Shown here: positions 9,201-17,004 of the stretch, piece by piece
Layout of the letters: each line of letters opens with the position of its first letter
Position numbering within the stretch: position 1 is the stretch's first letter
The notes under the pieces: generated by a model
The model's database searches: none
Seen by the model: only the letters and a program-made list of their open reading frames with translations
Told to the model about the DNA's origin: nothing
Assembly: GCA_964619785.1 (NCBI GenBank)
Contig: CAZUGH010000006.1
Coordinates: 1-52,040 of the forward strand
Source: CAZUGH01 sp964619785
GTDB lineage: Bacteria > Bacillota > Clostridia > Lachnospirales > Lachnospiraceae
Direction of reading: 5' to 3'
DNA length: 52,040 nucleotides
Program-made: the position numbers and the translations under genes

Positions 9201-9377
9201 ACAATAACTCTTAATCAGAAAAGCAGCACCAAGCAATAGCATCAATGGAATCATCTGTTTCCATGTCTCATGCTCTGTACCAATATTTAATAATTTTTCA
9301 TCCTTACGAATCTTAAAATCATAAAGTAACCACAATGCTAACACCATGATTAGTGTCACAAAATATATCTGCTCCAT
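6216..9377 (-). CDS. Double GT-C membrane glycosyltransferase with PMT-like C-terminal half
   Basis: 1,053 residues with about two dozen predicted membrane spans. The first half (to about residue 450) resembles polyprenol-phosphate-dependent GT-C enzymes: an early loop with TTDVTCFQAWSDMV and YPPGYMYVLY, then WCQVDSVFTL. A Lys-rich linker (PQKKHKEKKV) follows, then another span and an extracellular beta-rich segment (about 510-650, ending CRYIRFASQNGECILKEMVL) resembling a discoidin/F5-8C fold. The last 400 residues show TYFDEIYHARTAYE and ENTHPPLGKFIISIG, the acidic and HPPLGK motifs of protein O-mannosyltransferases. The enzyme should transfer sugar from a lipid carrier at the outer membrane face; donor and acceptor are unknown. 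ATG 9377 has GGAGG nine bases upstream. Confidence 0.85.
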   Translation of the reverse strand: MEQIYFVTLIMVLALWLLYDFKIRKDEKLLNIGTEHETWKQMIPLMLLLGAAFLIKSYCTTFAQGHTTDVTCFQAWSDMVYQNGITKFYHLDAFTDYPPGYMYVLYVVAWIRGVFDINVSSDASVYLLKLFPMLCDLGTGYLIYKLARKKFSNTCSVILTGVYVLSPAVVLNSSVWCQVDSVFTLTVLLTCYLCMEKKRIPAYFVFAIGVLLKPQTLIFTPILIFTIIEQVFLQDFNWKKFVKDLCWGLGAIVTMLLLAMPFGLDKVISQYRDTLGSYEYASVNAYNFWALLGQNWKTQSGTLLGMEYRHWGELAILVAVALGAWIFFKLKEDKSKYFLSMAAIVCTMFIFSVRMHERYMYPAMALILIGYVISRKKEMFYCFIGVCVTQFVNAAHVLYYNLELGTSGVEGKVIDFTAILLILIFVYFIYSCLHVDKPVVQEKPQKKHKEKKVTVTSASYIRGSKVLKKLGRADYIVLFSIIILYSAFAFSDLGSLKAPQTHFDSQKDGNVITLDLGESKDVASIYSYLGNFENRGFKVETGDDLNVMQEQGDYTLTSVFNWENFANFPATKCRYIRFASQNGECILKEMVLLDSKGKMIQPVNANQYPNLFDEPDTFEAEDTFRSGTYFDEIYHARTAYEMTQGIYCYENTHPPLGKFIISIGVRIFGMNPFGWRVMGTLFGVLMLPFMYMFGKRMFDKVWLSGVITALFAFDFMHFTQTRIATIDVYGTFFIIAMYYFMYRYAQTSFYDTKLSKTLIPLALSGLCMGLGMASKWTAVYAGAGLGIVFFAIMWIRYREYRYAKKHIKEATGTMLHKDIVEGYRGNLIKTLGACVIFFVIVPALIYLLSYIPFNDGSGDGLITQLLRNQETMFSYHSQLVAEHPYSSWWYEWPTMIRPVFYYSKTLTSGLSEGISAFGNPLVWWAGIPALGYMFYLIFGKKDRTALFITAAYFIQYVPWMFVTRITFAYHYFPSVVFVVLMIGYCMKDYVGNHPERIKHVVGYVIAAFLLFLMFYPVISGQPIDSNYVAKALRWEGIKIGEQFLLKLQWVLMI

Positions 9378-9391
9378 TCTCCGTATCCTCC

Positions 9392-10285
9392 CTAGTTATG
9401 ATGAACATGCTCATGTGTATATAGATGATCTGAACAATACTCATAATTGCCTTCACATTTTGAACAATAACGAAATTCCAAGTTGGGATTATCCTGCTCG
9501 GTACGTCCACAGATTGCACAACGGTGTCTCGGTCCATCATAAGTACTCTGCTGTGAGGTCTGCGCCGTATTGCGATAGCGAACATTTTTCTTCTGTCTGC
9601 TAGCATGTCCAAAGGAAGCCCTCGAGGTCGGCGACTTTGTCATCATATAGAATACAATGAAGTTGACAAAGGCAACTAAGAATAAAAGCACTCCTAAATA
9701 GTTCCCAACCATAAAGTCCTGGGCACACATAAACAACGAAAATCCGATATAAAGGTATCCTAGCCATTTCGCCTTAACGGGAACCACAAAAAACACAAGG
9801 AACTGTGCTTCTGGGAACAAAAACGCAAAAGCAAGTATGACTGCCTGAAATACCTGTTCAAGATTGGCATACGTAAGTCCATTCTCTGTTAACGCAAAAG
9901 AAGATCCTGTCACAATAAAATATACCAACGTGGCTAATACGGTCAGGATGATTCCCGAGAAAATAAACAAGTTAAATCGGAACGTTCCCCATACATTCTC
10001 AAGCGTTCGTCCAATAGAATAATACAAATACACCATAATCGCTAGGAACAAAATATCCATCATCAACGTTGATGTATTTAGTCTTGGATACATAATAAAG
10101 GTCAGAAGTCTCCAAACTTGTCCATGTAACACCGCACTAAAATCAAGCATCAGATACTCATAATAAAATCCTGGTGCCACCAAACCTAACAAGGCTCCAA
10201 CTACCGTCAGTCCCATAACATATTTCATCAAATCTGGTATCGCATATTTTCCAAACTTTCTCTCTAATTTATAGATTAATTTCAT
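9392..10285 (-). CDS. Rhomboid-fold membrane protein with zinc-ribbon tail, apparently inactive as protease
   Basis: 297 residues. Six hydrophobic spans occupy about residues 20-215. The order resembles rhomboids: HGQVWRLLTFIMYP matches the region following the first span of rhomboids, and YYSIGRTLENVWGTFRFNLF matches the loop after the second. The catalytic GxSG is missing where it should be (EQVFQAVILAFAFLFPEAQF), so proteolysis is unlikely. PVKAKWLGYLY matches a motif in non-proteolytic rhomboid relatives. The tail (from about 250) holds CAICGRT, CSKCEG, CSDH and EHVHHN, consistent with a zinc ribbon. Start at ATG 10285 behind GGAGG. It lies between corA and the glycosyltransferase on the same strand, so may be co-transcribed. 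Confidence 0.7.
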   Translation of the reverse strand: MKLIYKLERKFGKYAIPDLMKYVMGLTVVGALLGLVAPGFYYEYLMLDFSAVLHGQVWRLLTFIMYPRLNTSTLMMDILFLAIMVYLYYSIGRTLENVWGTFRFNLFIFSGIILTVLATLVYFIVTGSSFALTENGLTYANLEQVFQAVILAFAFLFPEAQFLVFFVVPVKAKWLGYLYIGFSLFMCAQDFMVGNYLGVLLFLVAFVNFIVFYMMTKSPTSRASFGHASRQKKNVRYRNTAQTSQQSTYDGPRHRCAICGRTEQDNPNLEFRYCSKCEGNYEYCSDHLYTHEHVHHN

Positions 10286-10297
10286 CCGTAACCTCCA

Positions 10298-11317
10298 TCA
10301 AAATAAATTTTTCTTTTGGAAGAAAATTGCAACTGCAATGGTAATCACCAATGTTACTCCCGTTACTAAATAGAACCCATATGGTGCATTCCCCAAAGGA
10401 ATGTTGCTAAAGTTCATTCCATAAAAACTAGCTATCATCGTCGGTATCGACAACACAATTGTGATAGTAGCCAACAGCTTCATTACAATATTAAGATTAT
10501 TGGAGATAACCGACGCAAATGCATCCATCATCCCACTCAAAATACCACTATAGATATTGGCCATCTCGATAGCCTGCTTGTTCTCTATGATAACATCTTC
10601 TAGAAGCTCCGAATCCTCTGGATACTTCTTGACTTTCTCTGTTCGAAGCAGTTTCTCAAGAACCACCTCATTGGAACGAACTGAGGTACTAAAATAAACC
10701 AGACTCTTCTCTAACTCTAGAAGTTCAATCAGTTCACTGTTCTTCTGTGAAATATGGAGTTTTTCTTCAATCTGGCTACTCTTGCGGTCAATAATACGCA
10801 GACAGCGAAGATAAGTCGTTGCATTCCGATATAATATCTGGAATACAAATCTCGTCTTCTTGAATGTGCAAAAATCCTTTACTCTTTCCTTTGAAAATAC
10901 GGTCAATATCGATGTCTCTTCGAGGCATACGGTAACAACCAACTCTTTTGTCATAAAGATACCAAGTGGTATCGTAACATATCTCTCTTTCTCATCTAAT
11001 GATGGTATATCAACCAATACCATCGTATACTCGTCCTCTACCTCGATTCGCGAACGTTCCTCATCATCAAGGGGTGCTTTCAAGTCTGCGATATCGATGC
11101 CCGTCTCCCGACTTACACGCTCTAATTCCTAATTCGTCGGCTTGGTCATGGAAACCCAGCAGCCTTCTGTANNNNNNNNNNNNNNNNNNNNNNNNNNNNN
11201 NNNNNNNNNNNNNNNNNNNNNNNNNNNNNNNNNNNNNNNNNNNNNNNNNNNNNNNNNNNNNNNNNNNNNNNCCTTCTGTACCTTAGTGAGCCAAGGCAGG
11301 TGAGTTCGATAACTCAC
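10298..11317 (-). pseudogene. corA: CorA-type Mg2+/divalent cation transporter with in-frame TAG and assembly gap
   Basis: The readable frame from 11083 to 10298 (261 residues) is the CorA core: acidic cytoplasmic domain (PLDDEERSRIEVEDEYTMVL), long helices, and two C-terminal spans with YGMNFSN, the GMN selectivity motif. CorA sequence also continues upstream in the same frame. ELERVSRETGIDIADLK precedes 11083, and EGCWVSMTKPTN precedes that, but a TAG at 11129-11131 separates these two pieces. Further upstream, across 100 N, a likely N-terminus MVSYRTHLPWLTKV begins at ATG 11317. If the shared 9-base contig ends are merged, the frame also shifts by one. It is either a pseudogene or damaged by contig-end errors. 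Internal initiation at 11083 would lose part of the N-terminal domain. Confidence 0.8.
11172..11271. other. Assembly gap (100 N) within the corA N-terminus
   Basis: Exactly 100 N. The nine bases CCTTCTGTA end the left contig (11163-11171) and start the right contig (11272-11280), so the true gap may be only a short overlap. Confidence 0.95.
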
Positions 11318-11347
11318 CATACCCTCATTACAGCCCGATTACAATCT

Positions 11348-11376
11348 ATTATATGTGGTTAGAGGTGCTTTGTCAA
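11348..11376 (-). promoter_or_regulatory. Consensus promoter of corA
   Basis: Minus-strand TTGACA (11371-11376), 17-base spacer, TATAAT (11348-11353): a perfect sigma-A match. The -35 overlaps the TGA stop of the upstream LysM gene. The transcript would start near 11341, leaving only about 25 bases before the likely corA start at 11317. Confidence 0.85.
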
Positions 11377-11747
11377 ACTTTCTTTGGCATGTGAAGCACC
11401 ACATCCTTAGCCAACAAAATCTGCGATAAATCGTTGATTTTCGCGAATTCCTCCATGTTTGTATCATACTCTTTCAGCGCATCTCCTAAACTGGTTTCTC
11501 CGTCTGTTACATAACTCATAAAATCATCTTCAGGTGTCTCTCTCTCAGGCATATCTAATTCACGTACCCGATTCATCGTTGGAACACAAATCTCCTGACC
11601 TGGCTGTAGATTATATACATCTACATAAGGGTTCGAACGCAATAGTAACGCTAACGGCACCTGATACATTTGACTAATCTGATACAAGGTATCTCCTTGT
11701 TTTATGACATGTATCATTCCATTACAATACCTATTTTTCAATTTCAT
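11373..11747 (-). CDS. LysM domain protein
   Basis: 124 residues. One clear LysM domain at about residues 11-57: IHVIKQGDTLYQISQMYQVP and LLRSNPYVDVYNLQPGQEICVP match the peptidoglycan/chitin-binding fold. The C-terminal part (ETSLGDALKEYDTNMEEFAKINDL) resembles a second, degenerate LysM. There is no signal peptide, so it may act on spore coat or cortex, or leave by another route, as seen for other short LysM proteins of Clostridia. The start is ATG 11747 with GGGAGG five bases upstream. It is divergent from the dehydratase activase; corA lies downstream but has its own promoter. Confidence 0.85.
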   Translation of the reverse strand: MKLKNRYCNGMIHVIKQGDTLYQISQMYQVPLALLLRSNPYVDVYNLQPGQEICVPTMNRVRELDMPERETPEDDFMSYVTDGETSLGDALKEYDTNMEEFAKINDLSQILLAKDVVLHMPKKV

Positions 11748-11832
11748 TTTTCCTCCCGGATTTTACTATTAATCTATTCCATCTCGGTTATAAATGTGAG
11801 AATCTTTTCTTATTTATAATGTAAATATGTGA

Positions 11833-11861
11833 TTGCGAAAAAGCAATTTCTGTCGTATAAT
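11833..11861 (+). promoter_or_regulatory. Promoter of the dehydratase activase gene
   Basis: TTGCGA (11833-11838), 17-base spacer, TATAAT (11856-11861). The start codon at 11905 is about 37 bases beyond the expected transcription start. Confidence 0.75.
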
Positions 11862-11904
11862 ATGTATTTATGGAATATACTTTTTAAGGAGAGAACAATA
11901 TAAC

Positions 11905-14900
11905 ATGAAAAGTTCGATGAAACGACTGGGAATCGATATTGGTTCCACTACAGTTAAGATAGCTATCATTGACGAGGAGAACAACATTCTTTTTTCCTCT
12001 TATGAACGGCATTTTGCCAATATTCAGGAGACACTTAAGAATATTGTTAATGAAGCACATAAAGAATTGGGCGATATCGAAGTTGCCCCTATGATTACAG
12101 GTTCTGGTGGTCTATCCATCGGGGCTCATCTTGACATTCCTTTTGTTCAGGAAGTTGTCAGTGTTGCAACTTCCCTGAAGGATTTTGCACCTCAGACTGA
12201 CGTAGCCATAGAGCTTGGCGGCGAGGATGCGAAGATTATTTATTTTACAGGTGGTATTGAGCAACGTATGAATGGTATCTGTGCAGGTGGTACAGGTTCC
12301 TTCATCGACCAGATGGCGACTTTACTAAAGACAGATGCCGCTGGGCTAAATGATTATGCGAAGGACTATCAGGCGATTTATCCAATAGCCGCTCGTTGTG
12401 GTGTATTTGCCAAGACTGATATTCAGCCTTTGATTAACGAAGGTGCCTCCAAGGCCGACTTGTCTGCGTCCATTTTCCAAGCTGTTGTCAATCAGACAAT
12501 CAGTGGTCTTGCCTGTGGTAAGCCAATCCGTGGAAATGTAGCATTTCTTGGTGGTCCTCTACACTTTTTAACAGAGTTAAAGACTGCTTTTGTCCGTACA
12601 TTGAATCTAACTGACGAACAGATTATCGCACCTGCACATTCACATTTGTTTGCTGCTTCTGGTGCTGCCATGAGTTCCGATGGAGCCAAGAAGACTACGC
12701 TCTCTGCTCTGCTAGCGAAGCTTACTGGTGAGATACATCTTGAGTTTGAGGTCAATCGTATGGAACCTCTATTTAAGGACCAGGCAGATTATGATTCATT
12801 CCTTCAAAGACACAGTGAACACTCCGTCAAGAAGGCAGACATTGCTTCCTATGAAGGTAATGTTTTCCTCGGTATTGATGCAGGTTCTACGACTACAAAA
12901 GTCGCTTTGGTAGGTGAAGATGGTTCCCTACTCTATTCATTTTATGATAATAACAATGGTAGTCCTCTCAAGACAACCATTAAAGCAATAAAAGAGATTT
13001 ATCAGATTCTTCCTGAGAAAGCCAACATTGTCCGCTCCTGTTCGACAGGATATGGAGAGGCGTTGATTAAGTCTGCTCTGATGCTCGATGAAGGAGAGGT
13101 TGAGACGGTCGCTCACTACTACGCCGCCGCTTTCTTTGAACCTGAGGTTGACTGTATCCTTGATATCGGTGGTCAGGATATGAAGTGTATCAAGATTAAG
13201 AATCATTCGGTCGACAGCGTTCAGCTCAATGAAGCATGTTCTTCTGGTTGTGGTTCTTTTATCGAGACCTTTGCGAAGTCACTTAATTACGAAGTGAAGG
13301 ACTTTGCCAAACTTGCTCTTTTTGCCAAGAATCCAATCGACCTAGGTTCACGTTGTACCGTATTTATGAATTCCAAAGTAAAACAGGCACAAAAAGAAGG
13401 TGCTACCGTCGCTGATATTTCCTCTGGTTTGGCTATTTCAGTTATCAAGAATGCCCTTCTCAAGGTTATCAAGCTTACCGATCCAAAAGATCTCGGAACC
13501 AATGTTGTTGTTCAGGGTGGTACTTTCTACAATGATGCTGTGCTTCGAAGCTTCGAGCGCGTTGCCGGCTGTCGTGCCGTACGACCTGACATTGCTGGTA
13601 TCATGGGTGCTTTTGGTGCAGCCTTGATTGCACGTGAGCACTATGAAGACTCGATGGAATCTACCATGCTTTCTCTTCAAGACATTATTGATTTGAAATT
13701 TGAGAGTTCCATGGCACGTTGTAAAGGATGTACGAATCACTGTCTTCTTACAATTAACAAGTTCACTGGTGGTAGACGTTTCATTTCAGGTAATCGTTGT
13801 GAACGTGGACTTGGCAAAGAACGTACAAACACAGATGTTCCAAATATATATGAGTATAAGAATAAGCGATTGTTTAATCACTATACACCACTTGAGGCAG
13901 ATCAAGCTCCGCGAGGCACTGTCGGTATCCCACGTGTTCTGAATATGTATGAGAATTACCCTTATTGGTTCACATTCTTTACGGAATTAGGCTATAAGGT
14001 TGTACTCTCACCTTCCTCAAGTCGTAATATTTATGAATTAGGAATTGATTCGATTCCTAGCGAATCAGAGTGTTATCCTGCCAAGCTAGCTCATGGACAT
14101 ATCAGCTGGCTCATCAAGCAGGGGGTACCATACATTTTCTATCCATGTATTCCTTATGAACGTAAGGAGTTTCCAGAAGCTGGTAACCATTATAACTGTC
14201 CAATCGTCACCTCTTATGGTGAAAATATCAAGAATAACGTAGAAGAATTGCATGACGCTGATGTCATTTTCCAGAATCCATTCCTATCCTTTGAAGATGA
14301 GAAGATTATGGAGGACGGCTTGGTGAAGTTCTTGTCCAAGGAAAATGGTATCCCAGCCAATGAGATTCGCCTCGCCGCTCGTAAAGCGTTTAAGGAATTA
14401 ACTGCAACAAGACAAGATATTATGCGCAAGGGTGAAGAGATTCTAGCTTATATGAAAAAAACCGGTAAACGAGGAATCGTATTGGCTGGACGTCCATATC
14501 ACATTGACTCCGAGATTAATCATGGTATTCCAGAATTGATTACCTCTTATGACATTGCTGTTTTATCCGAGGATAGCATCTCGCACCTAGCACCGATTGA
14601 GCGTCCTACGATTGTTATGGACCAGTGGATGTATCACACAAGACTGTATGCTGCGGCTACATATGTCAGAACGCAGGACAATCTCGAGATGATTCAGTTA
14701 AATTCATTTGGATGTGGACTCGATGCTGTCACGACTGACCAAGTAAATGACATTCTTACCGAGTCAGGTAAGATTTGTACTGTTTTGAAGATTGATGAAG
14801 TCAACAACCTAGGTGCTGCGCGTATTCGTATTCGTTCCCTTATTTCAGCCATTAAAGACCGTGACCGCAAAGGAATCAAGCCTCACGTTGAAGATGCTGC

Positions 14901-16131
14901 CTATCATCGTAAGATATTTACCAAGAAGATGCGTAAGGAATACACGATTCTCACACCACAGATGTCACCAATTCATTTTGACCTGCTTGTACCTGCACTC
15001 TCCTATTGTGGATACAACATGGTTGAACTTCCAACCGGACAAGATGAATTAGATTATGGTTTGAAATATGTTAATAATGATGCTTGTTATCCGTCACTTC
15101 TTGTGGTGGGACAGTTTATGAAGGCATTAAGTACAGGTAAATATGATCCAGATCGAACCGCCATTATCATCACCCAGACAGGTGGTGGATGCCGTGCAAC
15201 AAACTATATTGGTTTTATCCGCCGTGCCCTAAAGAAAGCTGGAATGGATCAGATTCCCGTTATTTCTCTAAGCATGGGCGTTGAGAAAAATCCTGGTTTC
15301 AGGCCGGGACTTAGCATGGTACGTCGTGCATTGCAGGCTCTGGTCTATGGCGATATTTTTATGAAATGTGTATATCGAACTCGTCCTTATGAGAAGGAGC
15401 CAGGTTCTGTCAATGCACTTCATGACAAATGGGTTGAGATTCTCAAAGAAGACCTCAAAAAGGCTAAGCCAAGCAAATTTAAATCAAATGTGAAACAAAT
15501 CATCAAAGAATTTGATGAGATTCCTCTTGATGAGACAATTCGCAAGCCTCGTGTTGGTATTGTTGGTGAGATTCTTGTTAAATTCCTACCAGCTGCTAAC
15601 AATTATCTCGTTGATTTATTAGAGCGTGAAGGCGCCGAAGCAGTATCACCTGATATGATTGACTTCTTCCTGTATTGTGCATATGATTCTGTATACAAGC
15701 ACGATCATCTGGGTAAGTCTTATACGGGTGTTGTCGTTGCCAATGTCGTTGTCTCACTGATTGAACATTATCGTAAAACGATGCGAAAGGCGCTTGAAAA
15801 TAGTAAGCGTTTTGTACCACCATCACACATTCAGGATATGGCGAAACTCGCAGAACCATTTGTATCCATCGGTAACCAGACTGGTGAAGGTTGGTTCCTA
15901 ACCGCCGAGATGATTGAGTTGATTCATAACGATGTACCTAATATCGTATGTGCACAACCATTCGGTTGCCTGCCAAATCACGTTGTAGGTAAAGGCGTCA
16001 TCAAACAACTTAGAAAAGCCTTCCCAGACTCCAATATTGTAGCCGTTGACTATGACCCAGGTGCCAGTGAAGTAAATCAGTTAAATCGAATCAAACTGAT
16101 GCTTTCCACCGCAGTTGAAAACATGAAATAA
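11905..16131 (+). CDS. Giant 2-hydroxyacyl-CoA dehydratase activase-like ATPase
   Basis: About 1,408 residues. Two BadF/BcrA/HgdC-type ATPase domains occur in tandem: the first opens LGIDIGSTTVKIAI and has GICAGGTGSFIDQM; the second (from about residue 310) opens FLGIDAGSTTTKVALV and has DIGGQDMK and EACSSGCGSFIE. The Cys in these segments would hold the bridging 4Fe-4S cluster. DUF2229-type activase sequence follows (ARCKGCTNHC, RCERGLG, IPSESECYPAKLAHGH), then a long C-terminal part with QTGGGCRATNY. Related small activases drive ATP-dependent electron transfer to 2-hydroxyacyl-CoA dehydratases. The fused protein is widespread in Clostridia and its substrate is not established. No dehydratase subunits adjoin it. 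The start is ATG 11905 after AAGGAGAG; an upstream in-frame ATG lies inside the promoter. Confidence 0.9.
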   Translation: MKSSMKRLGIDIGSTTVKIAIIDEENNILFSSYERHFANIQETLKNIVNEAHKELGDIEVAPMITGSGGLSIGAHLDIPFVQEVVSVATSLKDFAPQTDVAIELGGEDAKIIYFTGGIEQRMNGICAGGTGSFIDQMATLLKTDAAGLNDYAKDYQAIYPIAARCGVFAKTDIQPLINEGASKADLSASIFQAVVNQTISGLACGKPIRGNVAFLGGPLHFLTELKTAFVRTLNLTDEQIIAPAHSHLFAASGAAMSSDGAKKTTLSALLAKLTGEIHLEFEVNRMEPLFKDQADYDSFLQRHSEHSVKKADIASYEGNVFLGIDAGSTTTKVALVGEDGSLLYSFYDNNNGSPLKTTIKAIKEIYQILPEKANIVRSCSTGYGEALIKSALMLDEGEVETVAHYYAAAFFEPEVDCILDIGGQDMKCIKIKNHSVDSVQLNEACSSGCGSFIETFAKSLNYEVKDFAKLALFAKNPIDLGSRCTVFMNSKVKQAQKEGATVADISSGLAISVIKNALLKVIKLTDPKDLGTNVVVQGGTFYNDAVLRSFERVAGCRAVRPDIAGIMGAFGAALIAREHYEDSMESTMLSLQDIIDLKFESSMARCKGCTNHCLLTINKFTGGRRFISGNRCERGLGKERTNTDVPNIYEYKNKRLFNHYTPLEADQAPRGTVGIPRVLNMYENYPYWFTFFTELGYKVVLSPSSSRNIYELGIDSIPSESECYPAKLAHGHISWLIKQGVPYIFYPCIPYERKEFPEAGNHYNCPIVTSYGENIKNNVEELHDADVIFQNPFLSFEDEKIMEDGLVKFLSKENGIPANEIRLAARKAFKELTATRQDIMRKGEEILAYMKKTGKRGIVLAGRPYHIDSEINHGIPELITSYDIAVLSEDSISHLAPIERPTIVMDQWMYHTRLYAAATYVRTQDNLEMIQLNSFGCGLDAVTTDQVNDILTESGKICTVLKIDEVNNLGAARIRIRSLISAIKDRDRKGIKPHVEDAAYHRKIFTKKMRKEYTILTPQMSPIHFDLLVPALSYCGYNMVELPTGQDELDYGLKYVNNDACYPSLLVVGQFMKALSTGKYDPDRTAIIITQTGGGCRATNYIGFIRRALKKAGMDQIPVISLSMGVEKNPGFRPGLSMVRRALQALVYGDIFMKCVYRTRPYEKEPGSVNALHDKWVEILKEDLKKAKPSKFKSNVKQIIKEFDEIPLDETIRKPRVGIVGEILVKFLPAANNYLVDLLEREGAEAVSPDMIDFFLYCAYDSVYKHDHLGKSYTGVVVANVVVSLIEHYRKTMRKALENSKRFVPPSHIQDMAKLAEPFVSIGNQTGEGWFLTAEMIELIHNDVPNIVCAQPFGCLPNHVVGKGVIKQLRKAFPDSNIVAVDYDPGASEVNQLNRIKLMLSTAVENMK

Positions 16132-16148
16132 AGCGCTATTTTGCAAGA

Positions 16149-16203
16149 AAAAGACATGCTATATCCCGTTCTCATTAAGAAACGTGGTATAGCATGTCTT
16201 TTA
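16149..16203. terminator. Convergent terminator
   Basis: AAAGACATGCTATA pairs with TATAGCATGTCTTTT around a loop of about 20 bases that includes a CGTT/AACG extension. It lies between the plus-strand activase and the minus-strand ABC permease, and works in both directions. Confidence 0.85.
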
Positions 16204-16205
16204 TA

Positions 16206-16991
16206 CTAGATATTCAAATCCTTCTTGTTGTACTTCACAAACGCAATCACAACAGCTACGATTGCCATAACAACTCCAATCGCGACATACCGTCCCTCTA
16301 TACCGTGTTTAACCAGTACCTGCGCTCCATCACAATAATAGAACGGCGATACATTATGCAACCATTTTACGTCTTCTGTAATATTAGCAAATATATTCAC
16401 GAAGTATAAAAGCATTGCAATACCGATTCCTAGACCCACATTACTCTTTCTTAAAAATGCTGATATTCCAAAGCAAATACAACTCACTTGCAAATGCATG
16501 ATTGTCTGTGCTAGATGAAACAAGCTTATATCTTTCCATGGTACCTCATCCACCATAACAAATCCTAGTACCGAGCATAGATAACAGATTGCATCAAATA
16601 TAAGAACGATTACAACCATAGCAACAAGCTTTCGAATCATAAGATTACTTCTCGTATTCGGCGTCACATACAGAAATTCTGTTGTATGATTTCCTTCCTC
16701 TTTTGCCAGCATACCAGTTCCTATCAGTGCCGCAAACATTGCACCACCAAGTGCAATCACAGCCCCTGCTTCTACCCCGTAAAATCCAATTGCAGTTGAA
16801 AAATCAAGTTTATCCATTCCAAACGCTGTGGAAAATGAGCCCATCTGTGCATAAGCGCCACTCAATTCCACCATGGAATCTTTCATGCTAGGAAACATAA
16901 GCATAAACACAAATAACATGCCTCCTACTGACAAGCTCCAAATCAACAAACTCTTTATATTACAACGTAATTCATGAGCAACTAATGTCAT
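16206..16991 (-). CDS. ABC-2 type transporter permease
   Basis: About 261 residues with six predicted spans (e.g. LLIWSLSVGGMLFVFMLMF, AVIALGGAMFAALIGTGML). EEGNHTTEFLYVTPNTRSNLM fits the cytoplasmic coupling loop typical of ABC-2 permeases of the YhaP/NatB type. It would form an exporter with the ATPase encoded just upstream. The start is ATG 16991, chosen for GGAGG eight bases ahead; a longer frame to 17036 would overlap the ATPase. Gene pairs like this often handle peptide antibiotics, sodium or lipids. The substrate cannot be read from sequence. Confidence 0.85.
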   Translation of the reverse strand: MTLVAHELRCNIKSLLIWSLSVGGMLFVFMLMFPSMKDSMVELSGAYAQMGSFSTAFGMDKLDFSTAIGFYGVEAGAVIALGGAMFAALIGTGMLAKEEGNHTTEFLYVTPNTRSNLMIRKLVAMVVIVLIFDAICYLCSVLGFVMVDEVPWKDISLFHLAQTIMHLQVSCICFGISAFLRKSNVGLGIGIAMLLYFVNIFANITEDVKWLHNVSPFYYCDGAQVLVKHGIEGRYVAIGVVMAIVAVVIAFVKYNKKDLNI

Positions 16992-17004
16992 TTTCTCTGC
17001 CTCC

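Noticed and set aside
11084..11340. Mg-sensing riboswitch (M-box) in the corA leader
   Set aside because: The sequence upstream of 11083 encodes CorA N-terminal residues in frame, and the true leader is only about 25 bases.
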